A DNA stretch of 64,000 nucleotides from assembly GCA_963693305.1 (NCBI GenBank), contig OY855914.1, positions 25,836,472 to 25,900,471 of the forward strand, read 5' to 3'. The stretch's first letter is position 1; every line of letters begins with the position of its first letter. This document shows positions 1 to 11,036 of this stretch, piece by piece. The notes beneath the pieces were generated by a model that had not been told where the DNA came from, did no database searches, and was given only the letters and a program-made list of their open reading frames with translations. The stretch comes from Meandrina meandrites. Lineage: Eukaryota > Cnidaria > Anthozoa > Scleractinia > Meandrinidae. Both the position numbers and the translations under genes were made by a program.

Positions 1-257
1 AAGTGAGTTCAAATATTTGAAAGGAAATGAAAGATTTGCTTAAGTAAACAATTGAGCGTGTCCGAACGTGCAGGGGTTACGTCATTAGAAGGGAAAAACA
101 CCCAAGCTAAAGATAGCCGGGGACAACGTAAACCTCGGATTGTGTGACTAACGTGACTACTTTGCTAGTCCTTTACTCATAATACAAACAGATTAAATTT
201 AACCGTGACTTTTGAGAAAGAAAGCTGTTAATTAGCCAAAAATATAAACGCGGTTTT

Positions 258-275
258 AAGTTGCTATAGCAACTT
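258..275. promoter_or_regulatory. RFX X-box-like perfect palindrome (copy 1)
   Basis: AAGTTGCTATAGCAACTT is its own reverse complement. Its core GTTGCTATAGCAAC fits the RFX X-box pattern, two GTTRCC/GGYAAC-like half-sites. It recurs at 1257-1274. In the third repeat unit the core is shortened to GTTGCTAGCAAC near 1962. Function is not shown; it sits in a repeat rather than next to a recognised promoter. Confidence 0.4.
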
Positions 276-607
276 CTTGTTTTTTTTTTTTTTTCGTTTT
301 TTTGTCGGTGACCAGACCCAAACCTCCCCTCGGCCAAATCACGATCGGGACTGAATCACGCAACCTGAAGCCGTTGGAACAATGATGTACGGGAAATGTT
401 ACGGATAATGTTTTCTTTGTTGTGAATAATATATATTTTCTTTGGGTTTTTTCGAAGCGTTGGATTCAAAGGGAATATTGAATTCACTAAAAAAAGGTAT
501 GACATCAGCCATGGAATGCGCTGACGTTGCAGCTTTCACTTTCGCTACGTGACAAATAAGATTGTGTTTACTTGGCATGTTTATTTCGCCAGAAGCGACG
601 GTCGTTG

Positions 608-895
608 CAGTCAAAACAGCTCAAGCGTTTCTATCGAGGGTGAATAATGAATTTATTTATGGAAATTTGATTTCATTCTTCGCGTCAATATTCCATTCAT
701 GAAGAAAATATTTCAATGTTCAAAAGGCGGCTCAAATCAAATCACGAATGTTAAATAGTTTGTTATGTTGCTTCACGCGAAGGGCACGTGGGAATTTGGC
801 CAAAATTTGCATAATTTCGACTGCAACAAGTCAACCGTCAATTGTCACGCACACTGTTTCTTCATCATTTTGTTAGCATTGTGTGTTTTTTTGCA
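608..895 (+). mobile_element. Truncated copy of the 14727-15392 TA-flanked element
   Basis: From CAGTCAAAACAGCTCAAGCG onward this stretch matches the reverse complement of about 15100-15392. The outer TIR, the ATTTGATTTCATTC part and the inner region around GCACGTGGGAATT are all recognisable. The opposite TIR is missing, so this is a one-ended fragment. Its presence accounts for the ~300-base excess length of the first tandem unit over the second. A similar ~25-base sequence containing AGAAGCGACGGTC lies on both sides of it. Confidence 0.7.
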
Positions 896-1256
896 AGTTT
901 ATATCGGCAGAAGCGACGGTCATTAATTTATTTGCACTTCTGCGAGTATTTCTTGTGGGTTTTGGCAATTGAAAAGAAATTCTTTAGCTGTTTCATCGAA
1001 GCAACTTCAAAGATTTAAAGGGAAATAAAATATTTGCTTAAGTAAACAATTGAGCTTGCCCAAACGTGCCGGGGTTACGTCATTACAAGGGAAAAACCCC
1101 AAAGCTAAAGATAGCCTGGGATAACGTAAACCTCGGATTGTAATACTCACGTGACTACTTTGCTGGTCCTTTACTCACAATGCAAAACAGATTAAATTTT
1201 ACCGTGACTATTGAGAAAGAAAGCTGTTAATTAACCAAAAATATAAGCGCGGTTTT

Positions 1257-1274
1257 AAGTTGCTATAGCAACTT
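1257..1274. promoter_or_regulatory. RFX X-box-like perfect palindrome (copy 2)
   Basis: Identical 18-base palindrome to the one at 258-275, at the equivalent place in the second tandem unit. Confidence 0.4.
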
Positions 1275-1976
1275 CTTGTTTTTTTTTTTTTTGCATTTTT
1301 TTTGTCGGTGACCAGACCCAAACCTCCACTCGGCCAAATCGTGTTTGGGACTTTGAAATCACGCAACCGATATTGTTTATTCGCCAAAAGCTGTTGAAAC
1401 ATTAATGTATCGAAAATGTTGCGGATATAGTTTTCTTCATTGTGTATAAAGTATATTTTCTTTTTGTTTTATCGAAGCGTTGGATTCAAAGCGAATGTTG
1501 AATACACTGAAAAAAGGTATTACGTCAGCCATGGAATGCGCTGATGTTGCAGGTTTCACTTTCGTTACGTGACAAAAAACATTGTGTTTTATTTGCATGT
1601 TTAAGTCGGCAGAAGCGACGGTCATTAATTTAATTTGTTTCCTGTTCCGCGAGTACTTCTTGTGGGTTAGGCAATCGAAGTGAATTCTTTGGCTATTTCA
1701 TCGAAGTGAGTTCAAAGATCTGAAAGGAAATGAAATATTTGCTTAAGTAAACAATTGAGCGTGCCCGAACGTGCAGGGGTTACGTCATCAGAAGGGAAAA
1801 ACACCCAAGCTAAAGATAGCCGGTGACAACGTAAACCTCGGATTGTGTGACTAACGTGACTACTTTGCTAGTGCTTTACTCATAATGAAACAGATTAAAT
1901 TTAATCTTGACTTTTGAGAAAGAAAGCTGTTAATTAGCCAAAAATATAAGCGCGGTTTTAAGTTGCTAGCAACGTC

Positions 1977-2167
1977 TTGTTTTCAACTCTCTTCTCGGTG
2001 TTTGGAAATGTGATGACGCGCCGATTAACTTTCGTGCTTGATATCTTACCTCACCCTCGTGTTCGCACCAATAAAGAAGATACCAAGATCATCTAAAACT
2101 AACGTTGCTCAATAGTTTCTTTTAGTCTCGAAAAGCCTGTGTGTGGGGCGGAGGTGGTGGCGAAGGG

Positions 2168-2198
<31 letters not shown>

Positions 2199-2885
2199 GA
2201 GGGAGGGGAGGGGAGTGGGCGACGTCCAAGGAGAAAGAGAGAAGGAGGGCGTAATCGCGATACGGAGGGAACCGGGGTGAAGAAACTAGCGCAAAACTAA
2301 AAGTGTTCATTTTACAGTCCTTTGTAATGTAATGTTGTAAAATTCGTGAAAATCGTGTAAAATTGTCGAGTGTATTTTTTCCGTGGACAGTTTGAGTTGC
2401 TTCAAAATGGACTGAGAAAAGTTTAAAGCTTCTCGGACAAAAAGCAAAAAAAAATGGCTGTCATCACTAGTGTCTTGGTTCTTTGTTTATGTTTTGGAGA
2501 AACGTGCGTAATGCCAAGTTACATTTTACTTTCGGTGGTTAATTTTGGCGGGTTTAAATTTGTGAGCTTTTAATGATGCAAAAAATAACGAAATTAAAAC
2601 ACTCGCGAAAATAAAATATTTTATTTGAGGACAAAGCATTCTTTATTTAACGAAACTGTGCCATGGTGAAACATATAAAGAAGTCAAAACGTTGCTATAT
2701 TGTCATAAAACCTTTCTAAATCCGATACTTGACAAACTTGCTTACAAGTGATGTTTTTATTTCACATTTCCGTGTTCTCGAATGATTTTTGTGTAGTATG
2801 AATGTCAATGCACGCCTTTAGCTACTTTTTTTGGATGACAGCAGGGATTGATACAAATATAAGGTGATCAATGAACACGATTTCG
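1977..2885. repeat. ~900-base dispersed or segmental repeat, uninterrupted copy
   Basis: Begins near TTTTCAACTCTCTTCTCGG and aligns with 14119-14726 and then with 15393-15710. Shared landmarks are the poly-G tract (about 2181-2199 here, about 14338-14353 there), the CGTAATCGCGATACGGAG stretch, and GGATTGATACAA near the right end. In the second copy a 666-base transposon divides the segment; here the site is empty. The open frame on - at 2122-2310 is low-complexity Pro/Ser sequence read across the G tract and is not a gene. A small candidate gene begins about 160 bases after this copy, and MED1 begins about 100 bases after the other. Confidence 0.8.
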
Positions 2886-3044
2886 AGCAAAAGAACTAAA
2901 AAGTGATTATTTTATTTTCCCAACGTTTTCGAGTTTTCTTGGACCTTTAGTTTCCTCGATCGTGAAACACGTGCATACAAATACCATGAACACACGTGAA
3001 AATACGCAACTGAATAAAAGACAAGCATAGCGGGAAAGAACAGA

Positions 3045-3700
3045 ATGAAATCACGAATGCAAAGTTTGCACAAAACCGTTCTTTGCCGTGCACAATCGAA
3101 CGACAGTGGTCCATTTTCGGCGAGTACCAAAATGAACGAGGAAAGTGTTCATCTTCCTAAACTTCCAAGCCCGACGGAAAACGGCCGGAAAATGACGACG
3201 GAATTAGACTACAGCAAATCAGTGCCGGATTTACACTCGCTCTGTGCAGAAAACAGGCACAATTTGACTCACCTTCCTACAATAGAGTCATCACTAACAG
3301 CCCTGGGGGCAGACGACGAATATTAGTCAAAGAGCATAACGAGAGGAACTTGAAAAGCCAGCGATCACATGGTACAAGGAGTCAATCACCTAGCGCGGTT
3401 GAAAATTTAAATTATAATCTGAAGTATCCACTTGAAGCTAACGGGATAGTGCTTGAATCTACGGAAGAAGAGTGCTACAAAATGACGGTTTCTAACCGAA
3501 AAGACCTACTGGATGTGGATTCTTTCCAGTCCAAGGAATTCTGCAGATTGTCTTCGCGAAGGCGAAGTTTAAGCACCGGCGACGTTAGCTTAGCCGAGAG
3601 AATTAACTCTTTTCTTGAAAGTATTGAAAATACCCGACTGGTAGACTCATCAGATAGCTTCAGCGGTTGTAATTCAGAAGACGAAAAGGAAAGCGTTTAA
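3045..3700 (+). CDS. Unrecognised small gene with one frame break (candidate)
   Basis: Two open stretches adjoin in different frames. 3045-3326 opens at ATG and gives 93 residues; 3350-3700 opens at TTG, so it lacks its own ATG. The second frame is also open upstream through about 3287, so both frames overlap across a GGGGG run at 3305-3309. One missing base in that run would join them into a protein of about 215 residues. The product is hydrophilic and rich in Ser, Glu and Arg. It holds a basic RRRSLS motif (a PKA-type consensus) and ends in acidic sequence with C-terminal ESV. No signal peptide, membrane segment or known domain is visible. It could be an intact gene with an assembly error, a frameshifted pseudogene, or chance. 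An inner ATG at 3132 is another possible start. Confidence 0.35.
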
Positions 3701-5181
3701 CGATAAAGAAATGTAAGGCTTTAGTTTTACTCATCGCGGAATCGACATGGCTGGTTTACCTGCGAAATTAAAAGATATAAGCTTTTTCGAAAAAAAAAAA
3801 GTCGATTGCAAGGGTATAGGCTGCTTGGAAAGTTAACCTACAAATTTAATAGTCGCATCAAAACTTTTTTTTTTATGTAATACTGTATTTGTCTTGTTTT
3901 CTAAAAAAACGTATTTTGTCTAACCTTTTGCCCAGCAACGGAAGGAAAACGATAGTCTGTAAGATTTAAGTTGGTATTGAAAAATCGTCATTTCCCTGCA
4001 CAAAATATCAAGGATGGAACTCTTAAATTGCATTGCGTGTCGCTGAAAATACCGGCGAACACTATATGTGTTCAACTAAGAGCTGTGAAAACTAAACATT
4101 TTAAGATTGTAAATGTAAAAGGTTATAACTTTGTTGTTTTTACTCGGTGAATCTTTGGTCAGATCCATGCCTTGATTACACTCTTTTTTGTGGCAATCTA
4201 CTGATAGATTTATCATAAGAAACATATTTGCAATTAGCTGTTAATTAGCTCCAAAAATCATTCCTTAGCTTTGCGTGTTTACCAAAGGATTACCTTTTTA
4301 CGTAAGTGCGACGTAATTATCATAAAAAGACCGTGTAATTCAAAATTGTGACGAAACTAATCTCATAATCGCTTCTCGATTTCTCGATTTTATTGTTCCA
4401 AAATGAACTCATCGACACTTTGGGATTTAATTTTTCTTTGATTTAAATAAATTCTTTTTCGCTCGGAGTTTTGACTTTGTTTTCATCGTCTATAAATTGT
4501 TGAATGTTCTTGAATGACCAAGGGACCAAATGTTTACATAAATTGTTCTTCGGCTCAATAAGCACTGCATGACATTTGAAAAGAGCGTGTTAAACGTCAC
4601 GCTTCCAAAAATTTACTGCTATACTTTTGTCTCAATTATTTGAAAAAGGCAAACAACACCTCATGAAGTACTATGCAATAGTTTTGACATGAGGCCACAC
4701 AAAGATTTTAGCCAAAAGTTAGAACCATTTTAATAAATTGTATATTTTAAGCATCCGAAAATAAAATTAACGAACAAGCGAAAGAAACAGCATCGCGAAA
4801 TAGCTTGCACTAGATTTTGGCCAGCTGAATCCGAAAAGTAACGGGCATCGGTCCTTTAGGAATTCTATACGGTATGTAACTGATGCATGAAACATGTGAC
4901 GGTGATGCAATAAAAAAGCAAAGAAATAATATTTAGTATCAGCGCTACAGAAAATAGACACAACTCATGTGTTCAGCTTCTTTTCAGTTTCACATTTTAT
5001 TGGCTCTTCATTACACTACTTAATTACATGTTATAAAAATTCAGAACAAAAAATTGACCTGCTAAAACCTTAGCTTACAGATAGAAAATACAATTTTGAT
5101 TTAATATCGATTTAATTTTTGATTTAATATTTGCCTACGTTTTAATTTTGATGAATTAAAAATCTAAATTTCATATAGTGT
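3701..5181. other. AT-rich spacer with no gene recognised
   Basis: AT-rich, with many short T and A runs. No open frame with protein character is seen; 4767-4961 on - is short and has no recognisable motif. An AATAAA lies near 4445 and could end a transcript from the small gene upstream. No repeat copy of the families found elsewhere in the window was noticed here. Confidence 0.5.
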
Positions 5182-5185
5182 TTAA

Positions 5186-5585
5186 AGGGAACCTCCATTC
5201 TTACGACAAGTTGACGTTGGATTCTTTGAAATAATGCCTAATTTTCAAATCTTTATAGGTCAATGGACAAATAAAATTTAATAATAACATAAAATGGAAT
5301 AGTTTGCAGCTTTAAAATTTCACGCCCGCCGCCATTTTGGATTTTATGACGTGTAATGGTTGCCTTATTGTTTCACACAAAAGATCCTCTGCTTCCAAAC
5401 AATAGCGGCAACCATAACACGTCATAAAATCCAAAATGGCAGGCGCTCGGGAAATTTAGAAGCCATAAACTTTTCCGTTTACTGTTATTATTGAATGTTA
5501 CCTCTCCCTTGACCTGTAAAATTTGGAATTTAGGCATTATTTCAAACAATTCAAACTCTTCTTGTCGTAATAAAGGAAGTTCCCT
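5186..5585. mobile_element. 400-base hairpin MITE flanked by TTAA
   Basis: The whole element is a near-palindrome: the left half pairs with the right half through AGGGAAC termini, ATTACGACAAG, AATAATGCCTAA and the inner CATTTTGGATTTTATGACG arms. TTAA lies directly outside both ends (5182-5185 and 5586-5589), the target duplication typical of piggyBac-type transposition. There is no coding capacity, so it is a non-autonomous miniature element. Family assignment is inference from the TTAA flank only. Confidence 0.75.
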
Positions 5586-7487
5586 TTAAAGTAGGTTCTA
5601 CAATACTATGCTAAATAAACCAATAACGGTTACGAGTTGTTTTAAAGTATAGTTTCCATCTTGTTATTCCTGGCTGTAATTAGTTCTGTTTTGTATATAG
5701 CTCTTAGTTTAGTTTTTAGTAGCGGCAAGCTTCTTGGAGGGGGAGCTACCATATGAAAGGGACGGGAATGCTCGTCGGAAAAATCTGAATTAAACCTCTA
5801 AAGGAGATGAATCTGGACGAGGCTCAAGCTTTCTTGATTCGTAAAAGAAATCATGTTCACACCTGATTGGTCAAGACCAACACAGTGTGACAGTGTTTTC
5901 TTGCTTTCTTCACATGCAACCCTGATCAAAACCTCTAATGGGAAAAGAATTTGCGTTCTTTCCTGAACACCTCAAGTGAGACCAAAGTCGGTAATTCGTA
6001 CCGCTAAGCGAAACGACGAGCATACCCGGCTATTTCATATTGGAATTCCCTCCTGGGGTCAAGCTCCGCTTAACATCTTACATTGACAACAATAAAGTAG
6101 TTTTTATCCTATAATAACTGAGTGTATGATTTATAAGTTTATTATGTTCGACTTTATGTGACCAGTCTTTTCTTAATCATAAAGATTACAATAAACATTT
6201 CTCGCAACTCGAGAAGCAGACTTGTGCCCAGCCTCTATTTGCATGTTTTCGGTGCGAGAGAGAACTGAAACCTAGAGTGGATGAAGGTGCGCGAGAAGTC
6301 ACAGGAAGAGACCAAGGGACAGAATCTTTCGTGTCTTCCCGTGACTCCTGGCGTGCCTCCACCCACGTCGTAACCAATCTCGCACAAACAAGACACGAAT
6401 AGAGACTGGTACAGGTCTGTATCTCGAGATTGCGTTTTCTCTCTCTCCCACTTCTTCAGACATTTATCATGGATCGGCCCAGATACGGTACACATTAAGC
6501 AGCCCGATAGTAACCCCCTCCCCTCCCCTCTCCCCCAACCTCCCCTCCTCTCCCCTCTCCCTCCCTAACCTCCCCCACAACCTCCCCTCCTCTCCCCTCT
6601 CCCTCCCCACCCCTCCCCTCATCCCACCAAAAGAAGCGTTTTCCTTTAAAAGAAGCGATAGACACCAATTCGAACCAATGGGAAATCGACCTGGATAGGC
6701 TTTCCGGTTCCCACAGGACCTGCTATTTCTATCGCTTACCCGGTTTCGATCAGGTTCGGTTTTGGACAAACGAAATAAAAACTCTTGCTTAGCTGCTTGA
6801 GAGAAATAAAATGTTTTGCCTTTAACACACAATAAACTTCAATTAAAATCAACGCTGTTTTTGTTACTTGACACTGTTATCGCAGGGATTCCTTCACACA
6901 TGATCATTGCTTGATTTTGTCTGCATGCAGTCCTCCATTGATAAAAGTCTCTTCTTCCTACAACAACAGAAAAGACAAAACTGAATTTAAGAAAAATTGA
7001 TTGAAAAAGGTTCAACAATGTATTAGAATTTCCCATTTAGTCTTGTCAAAAAGTAAAAGCGGTGTTAATTTAGAGTTTTCATCCCAGCTGATATTGAAAT
7101 CGACCCGACACACTACTTCATATTTTGAGTTCCAGCACTGTCCAAAAATTGAAATGTCGGATTAGCAGAGAAAAAGATCTGAAGTGAAAAGACTACTTTT
7201 GCTTATTGAAAACTGTTATTAAATAGATAGGAAACTTTTGAAAGAAATCACATTAATTTGGTAGAAAGATCACAAAAACACGTGATCTGATCACCTCCCA
7301 ATTTGGTGTTTTGGCTTTAGCAAATATCTCAACAACAGCAATTCAGTTGAAGCGACACGGTAGCATTTTGAACCTGACTTCATAAGTTGCACTGAAATGA
7401 AAGATACTTTTAACTTGGATTAATATCACACAGAAAACTAACTAACCAAAATCATGAAATGTTTTCTTCGCTATGTTAAACTTACTT
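5586..7487. other. Spacer with a polypyrimidine tract and no gene recognised
   Basis: Contains a C/T-only tract at about 6510-6620 made of CTCCCCTCC-type units; its complement is G-rich and could form quadruplex or triplex DNA. Open frames on - across 6235-7036 are short and have no recognisable domain. Part of 6839-7036 lies downstream of the CHAT stop codon and could be 3' untranslated sequence, since splice-like signals occur near 6895 and 6960. Nothing else was identified. Confidence 0.45.
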
Positions 7488-10031
7488 TTATTTTCTGAAG
7501 TCAAATGTCACGTTATCTCCAATCAGCATAAATGGGGCCCACTCAGAAACTTTGGTAAAGCCGTTATCTCTCATCCACTTCATGGCCTCATGAAGAGATT
7601 CACTGGCGCTTTCCCCGCGAACAAGGTGCTCGTAGAAACAATTCATGAACTGCTTTGTTGCGATGTCTTCTAAGGCCCAAAGGGCCACCAACACTGAGCG
7701 TGCACCAGATCCTAAGAACGCACGAGCGATTCCAACAGCTCCTTCCGCCTTAATTTGTCCACGGCCACTGTGACAGCAACTCAGTACTACCAGTTTAGCT
7801 CGCAGCTGAACTTTTGAAATGTCAGACATTTTCAAAAGGTAGTCGTCTTCTCGTGGAATCTCAGTAGTAGATCTTGGAGGGGAAAGCGCAATTTCTCCTC
7901 TTTCAGCATCACCATGTGCAGCAAAATGTATCAGACTCGCAGACGTTATCCTTTCAAGTACCACCTGCTTCGTTGCGTGCTGCCCTAACAAAGGCTGAAC
8001 GCCCAGCAGTCGTCCAATCATTTCTGCTTCCTCTCTTGCACCAGACAATGGATAAAAATTTCTGTAGAGACGTCCGTTGAAAATCACATGACCAACATCA
8101 GGATCACCCACTATCAGAGCACCAGTCTGACTGTGATAGTCTGCAAGACTGTCTTGAATGAGCTTGAGAGTGGTCAATGAAGGAACGATGCGAATCCTAA
8201 AAGTCTCTGATAAATACTTTCCATTCTTATCGAGTAACGCTGCAAATGGAACACGGTACAAGTTGCCATCGGGAACAATGATGATTTCAGGCTCGTCAAG
8301 TAAGTCGGACACAGGCTTGATGAGCATTTCGTAGAACAAAGTTAAACTCGGTTCGGGGTTTTCTTCATCCTCTCCCTGTCTCAAAGCTGCGTGGCTCTCC
8401 TCCTGAGAAGAATCAGTTTCAGCCGGCTCGATGTCATTTAAAGAACGATCTTCGCAAACCTCCTCCGGCAAAATACCAAAGCTGCGAAAACTTTTAGCCA
8501 TGATGGCAAAAAATTCATCCAAATCTTCAGCTGGCTGTGCTAGGGTCTTGTAAAGAGTGTTTTTATCCACTGTCATTTTCCGGAAAGAAATGACTCCTCT
8601 TGTCTTGAGAATCCACAGAAATACTCTTTGAGCATGATAAGAAATGTACAGACAAGTGCAGTTGGTTTGTTTCGTCATGACATTTTCAATGCCAATCCAT
8701 GATTGTGGGTCAGCTGATATGTGCGTTTCAGCGTAGTACTGAGTTGCCATCAGGTCTGCTAGGGCTCTAGCCCGTCTCAGCTCTGCAACATACAGAGCAT
8801 GGTTAGGAATTCTAGCTGCACAAAGCAATTCACTGAGGCACTTGTAGGGAAAATCATGCTTGTTCGCGAAAGAAATGCTGATTTCATCGTTGCCTGTATT
8901 AAAACCTCGCAACTCTTCGCATTTTTTAATGCTTCGTAAGAGATAGCAATTAGCTTCCTGGAGCTTTTCTTGCGATAGCTTCCTAAATGCAAGGAAACAG
9001 TAACACTGATACTCCATTTCACCGTCTTTAATATCTTTACTTATTGAAAGTGCCTTCTCAAGATATTCTTCGGCTGAGGCGTATTCATGGAGCGAGAAAT
9101 GCGCCACTCCTAGTCGAAAGTAACTGTCTGCTTCCTGATCTTTGTCACCAAGTTCAATTGCGACTGCAAGTGCTCTTTCATAGAACATTTTAGCCTTGAT
9201 GTCATCCCCAAGAGAATGATCTAAATTTCCAAGGCTTCCGTAAAGTGATGCTTCTAAGGCTCTGTCACCAGTATTGATTGTGATCGCGAGTGCTTTCTTC
9301 AAATATTCTTTACTTTTTCTATAGTTGCTGAGATGTCGATAAACTTCACCGAGGTTTCTGTAATTTGCTGCTATTCCTGCTCTGTCACCAATTTCCATGT
9401 CGATCGCAAGTGATTTCTCAAGATATTCTTTTGCCTTGACATAGTCACCGAGGAATTTAAACACAGATCCTAGGTTTCCGTAATTTTCTGCTATTCCTGC
9501 TCTGGCACCAATTTCCATGTTGATCGCAAGTGCTTTCTCGAGATATTCTTTTGCCTTGACATATTTACCAAGAGATTGAAACACAGTTCCTAGGATTCCA
9601 TATGCGATTGCTTCTTCTCTTTTGTCCCCAGTCTCTCTCATGATAGTGATTGCTCTTTCAGTAAGTTCTTTTGCTTGAACATACTTACACTGATTGCAAT
9701 ACCTTCGCGCCAGGTCTATGCTAAGATTCCCTTCGGAGACTGTGTCACCACGCTCGCAGTAAATGGCGAGAAGTTTCTTGCCATATGTTATCGCACTTGT
9801 GTTATCGTCGATAAGGCTGTAAGCTTTGAACAATCTATTGTAGATTGCGCTATAAAACACGTCATTTAATTTGCCAAATTGCTGTTTTATACTCGGCGCT
9901 ATATTGTTTAGCATAATCAAGCTTTCCTTGCATAACTCGATGGCTTTTAATGCACGACCGGTGTTGAGAAGGAAAATGGCAACAACTAAGGCTATAAAGA
10001 TGGCTTCTATGATTTCCTCTACGTTGTTCAT
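7488..10031 (-). CDS. TPR-CHAT protein (caspase-like CHAT protease domain with TPRs)
   Basis: A single open frame of 847 residues. After a divergent N-terminal part (1-100) come about seven tetratricopeptide repeats with an exact 40-residue period (about 101-376), each with the pattern YGNLGxVF...AKEYLEKALAI. A linker with an acidic stretch (about 540-575) follows, then a CHAT domain (about 580-845). CHAT is a caspase-clan (CD) peptidase fold. The expected dyad is present: His706 in HFAAHG and Cys753 in SCCHSG, so it looks catalytically intact. TPRs probably bind a partner or sense activation. Substrate and role are unknown; related animal proteins form large cnidarian families. The two most alike TPR units are also close in DNA, which suggests recent internal duplication. 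The acceptor-like TTACAG before 10046 leaves an in-frame upstream extension (IEEGA), so the true start may be in an upstream exon. An AATAAA overlaps the stop codon. Confidence 0.9.
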   Translation of the reverse strand: MNNVEEIIEAIFIALVVAIFLLNTGRALKAIELCKESLIMLNNIAPSIKQQFGKLNDVFYSAIYNRLFKAYSLIDDNTSAITYGKKLLAIYCERGDTVSEGNLSIDLARRYCNQCKYVQAKELTERAITIMRETGDKREEAIAYGILGTVFQSLGKYVKAKEYLEKALAINMEIGARAGIAENYGNLGSVFKFLGDYVKAKEYLEKSLAIDMEIGDRAGIAANYRNLGEVYRHLSNYRKSKEYLKKALAITINTGDRALEASLYGSLGNLDHSLGDDIKAKMFYERALAVAIELGDKDQEADSYFRLGVAHFSLHEYASAEEYLEKALSISKDIKDGEMEYQCYCFLAFRKLSQEKLQEANCYLLRSIKKCEELRGFNTGNDEISISFANKHDFPYKCLSELLCAARIPNHALYVAELRRARALADLMATQYYAETHISADPQSWIGIENVMTKQTNCTCLYISYHAQRVFLWILKTRGVISFRKMTVDKNTLYKTLAQPAEDLDEFFAIMAKSFRSFGILPEEVCEDRSLNDIEPAETDSSQEESHAALRQGEDEENPEPSLTLFYEMLIKPVSDLLDEPEIIIVPDGNLYRVPFAALLDKNGKYLSETFRIRIVPSLTTLKLIQDSLADYHSQTGALIVGDPDVGHVIFNGRLYRNFYPLSGAREEAEMIGRLLGVQPLLGQHATKQVVLERITSASLIHFAAHGDAERGEIALSPPRSTTEIPREDDYLLKMSDISKVQLRAKLVVLSCCHSGRGQIKAEGAVGIARAFLGSGARSVLVALWALEDIATKQFMNCFYEHLVRGESASESLHEAMKWMRDNGFTKVSEWAPFMLIGDNVTFDFRK

Positions 10032-11036
10032 GGCGCCTTCTTCAATCTGTAAGTGTCAGTGTAACTAAAAAATAAACAAGGAAGGGTGTCGAATAGGGGT
10101 ACGCTAATCCGTCGATCCGAGCTATATATATATATATATATTTTGGCCAAATCCGCGTCTCTATTTTCGCTCAAATCTGGATCCGCATTAGTCTAAAACC
10201 TTCAGTTGCATGTAAAATTTCACTTCACTGAACTGTTATAGGTGTTGTCTCAGTTTATGGTAATTTGTCAAGAATTTTGATATCACTGCTTGTGTGTCTC
10301 GTTTATGCGTCAATTCCAAGGTTGGTATGAGTCTCGTCCGAAAACAAAATGGACAAAACGCGACTAAGGTAGAGCAAGGCCAACAAAGGTCTGAAATCCG
10401 AAATTTGATTAGTATGCATGGTCCACATATCAAGGCAGGAAGAGTTCGAAATCCCAGCGAAGTTTTTAGCTGATCCGTCGTATTTTGGAAATCCGCGAAT
10501 TGATTCCGCTCTGTCAATTGTTATTGTCTGTAATCCGTGCGCTTTTTCAAGGAAAAATCCGTCGATGTGCGAACCTATTAACGCTCTTCCCCTTACAGAG
10601 TAGAGTCGTAGAACGTGATTTTTTTATTACATTATTCAGAATAGCGCAGTGACAAGGCATGTTTTGAAAATTGACATTCCAAGTTTTTCGTTCGTTATCC
10701 GCCCTTGTCAGCATAGTTTCGATCGACTGTTATGGTGTTTTTGTACTAAAATATTTTTTGAAGTTTTCTTTAATTTCAAAGAAAGTTTTGTAAATCAGAA
10801 AAATGACGACAAAGCTGCTTGTAGCGCGCGAGTGAGTGACCATTCACTGATGACATAGTGAATAAGGTATTACCACGATATTCTCTTAAACTACGTTGAC
10901 ACATTTCACTTGTAACTTACAACAGCAAGGGGGGATAGTTTTATGTTTATATCTCATGGTTAAACAAAAACATTACGCTGTAATTCAACTGGTAAACATT
11001 ATAAAAAGCATACAATACAAGTCTAGTTTTACTCAC

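Larger units (their letters stand above)
1..1976. repeat. Three tandem ~700-base repeat units
   Basis: The same sequence starts three times: the marker GCTTAAGTAAACAATTGAG occurs near 38, 1036 and 1741. Offsets are about 998 and 705 bases. The first unit is about 300 bases longer because it carries an inserted transposon fragment (about 608-895). The third unit is cut off near 1976, where a different repeat begins. Each unit contains a T-rich run followed by text shared between copies, including GGTGACCAGACCCAAACCTC in units 1 and 2. Short open frames on - in this region (for example 399-614 and 1437-1625) are copies of one another inside the repeat and show no recognisable domain. The first two units contain a perfect 18-base palindrome described separately. 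Confidence 0.85.

Noticed and set aside
2122..2310. A proline-rich small protein on -
   Set aside because: It is the poly-G and TG-rich tract of the repeat translated in frame; a similar frame appears in the second copy at 14263-14556.
6467..6832. A 121-residue open frame on -
   Set aside because: Its Gly/Arg/Glu-rich half is the polypyrimidine tract read in frame; nothing else supports it.
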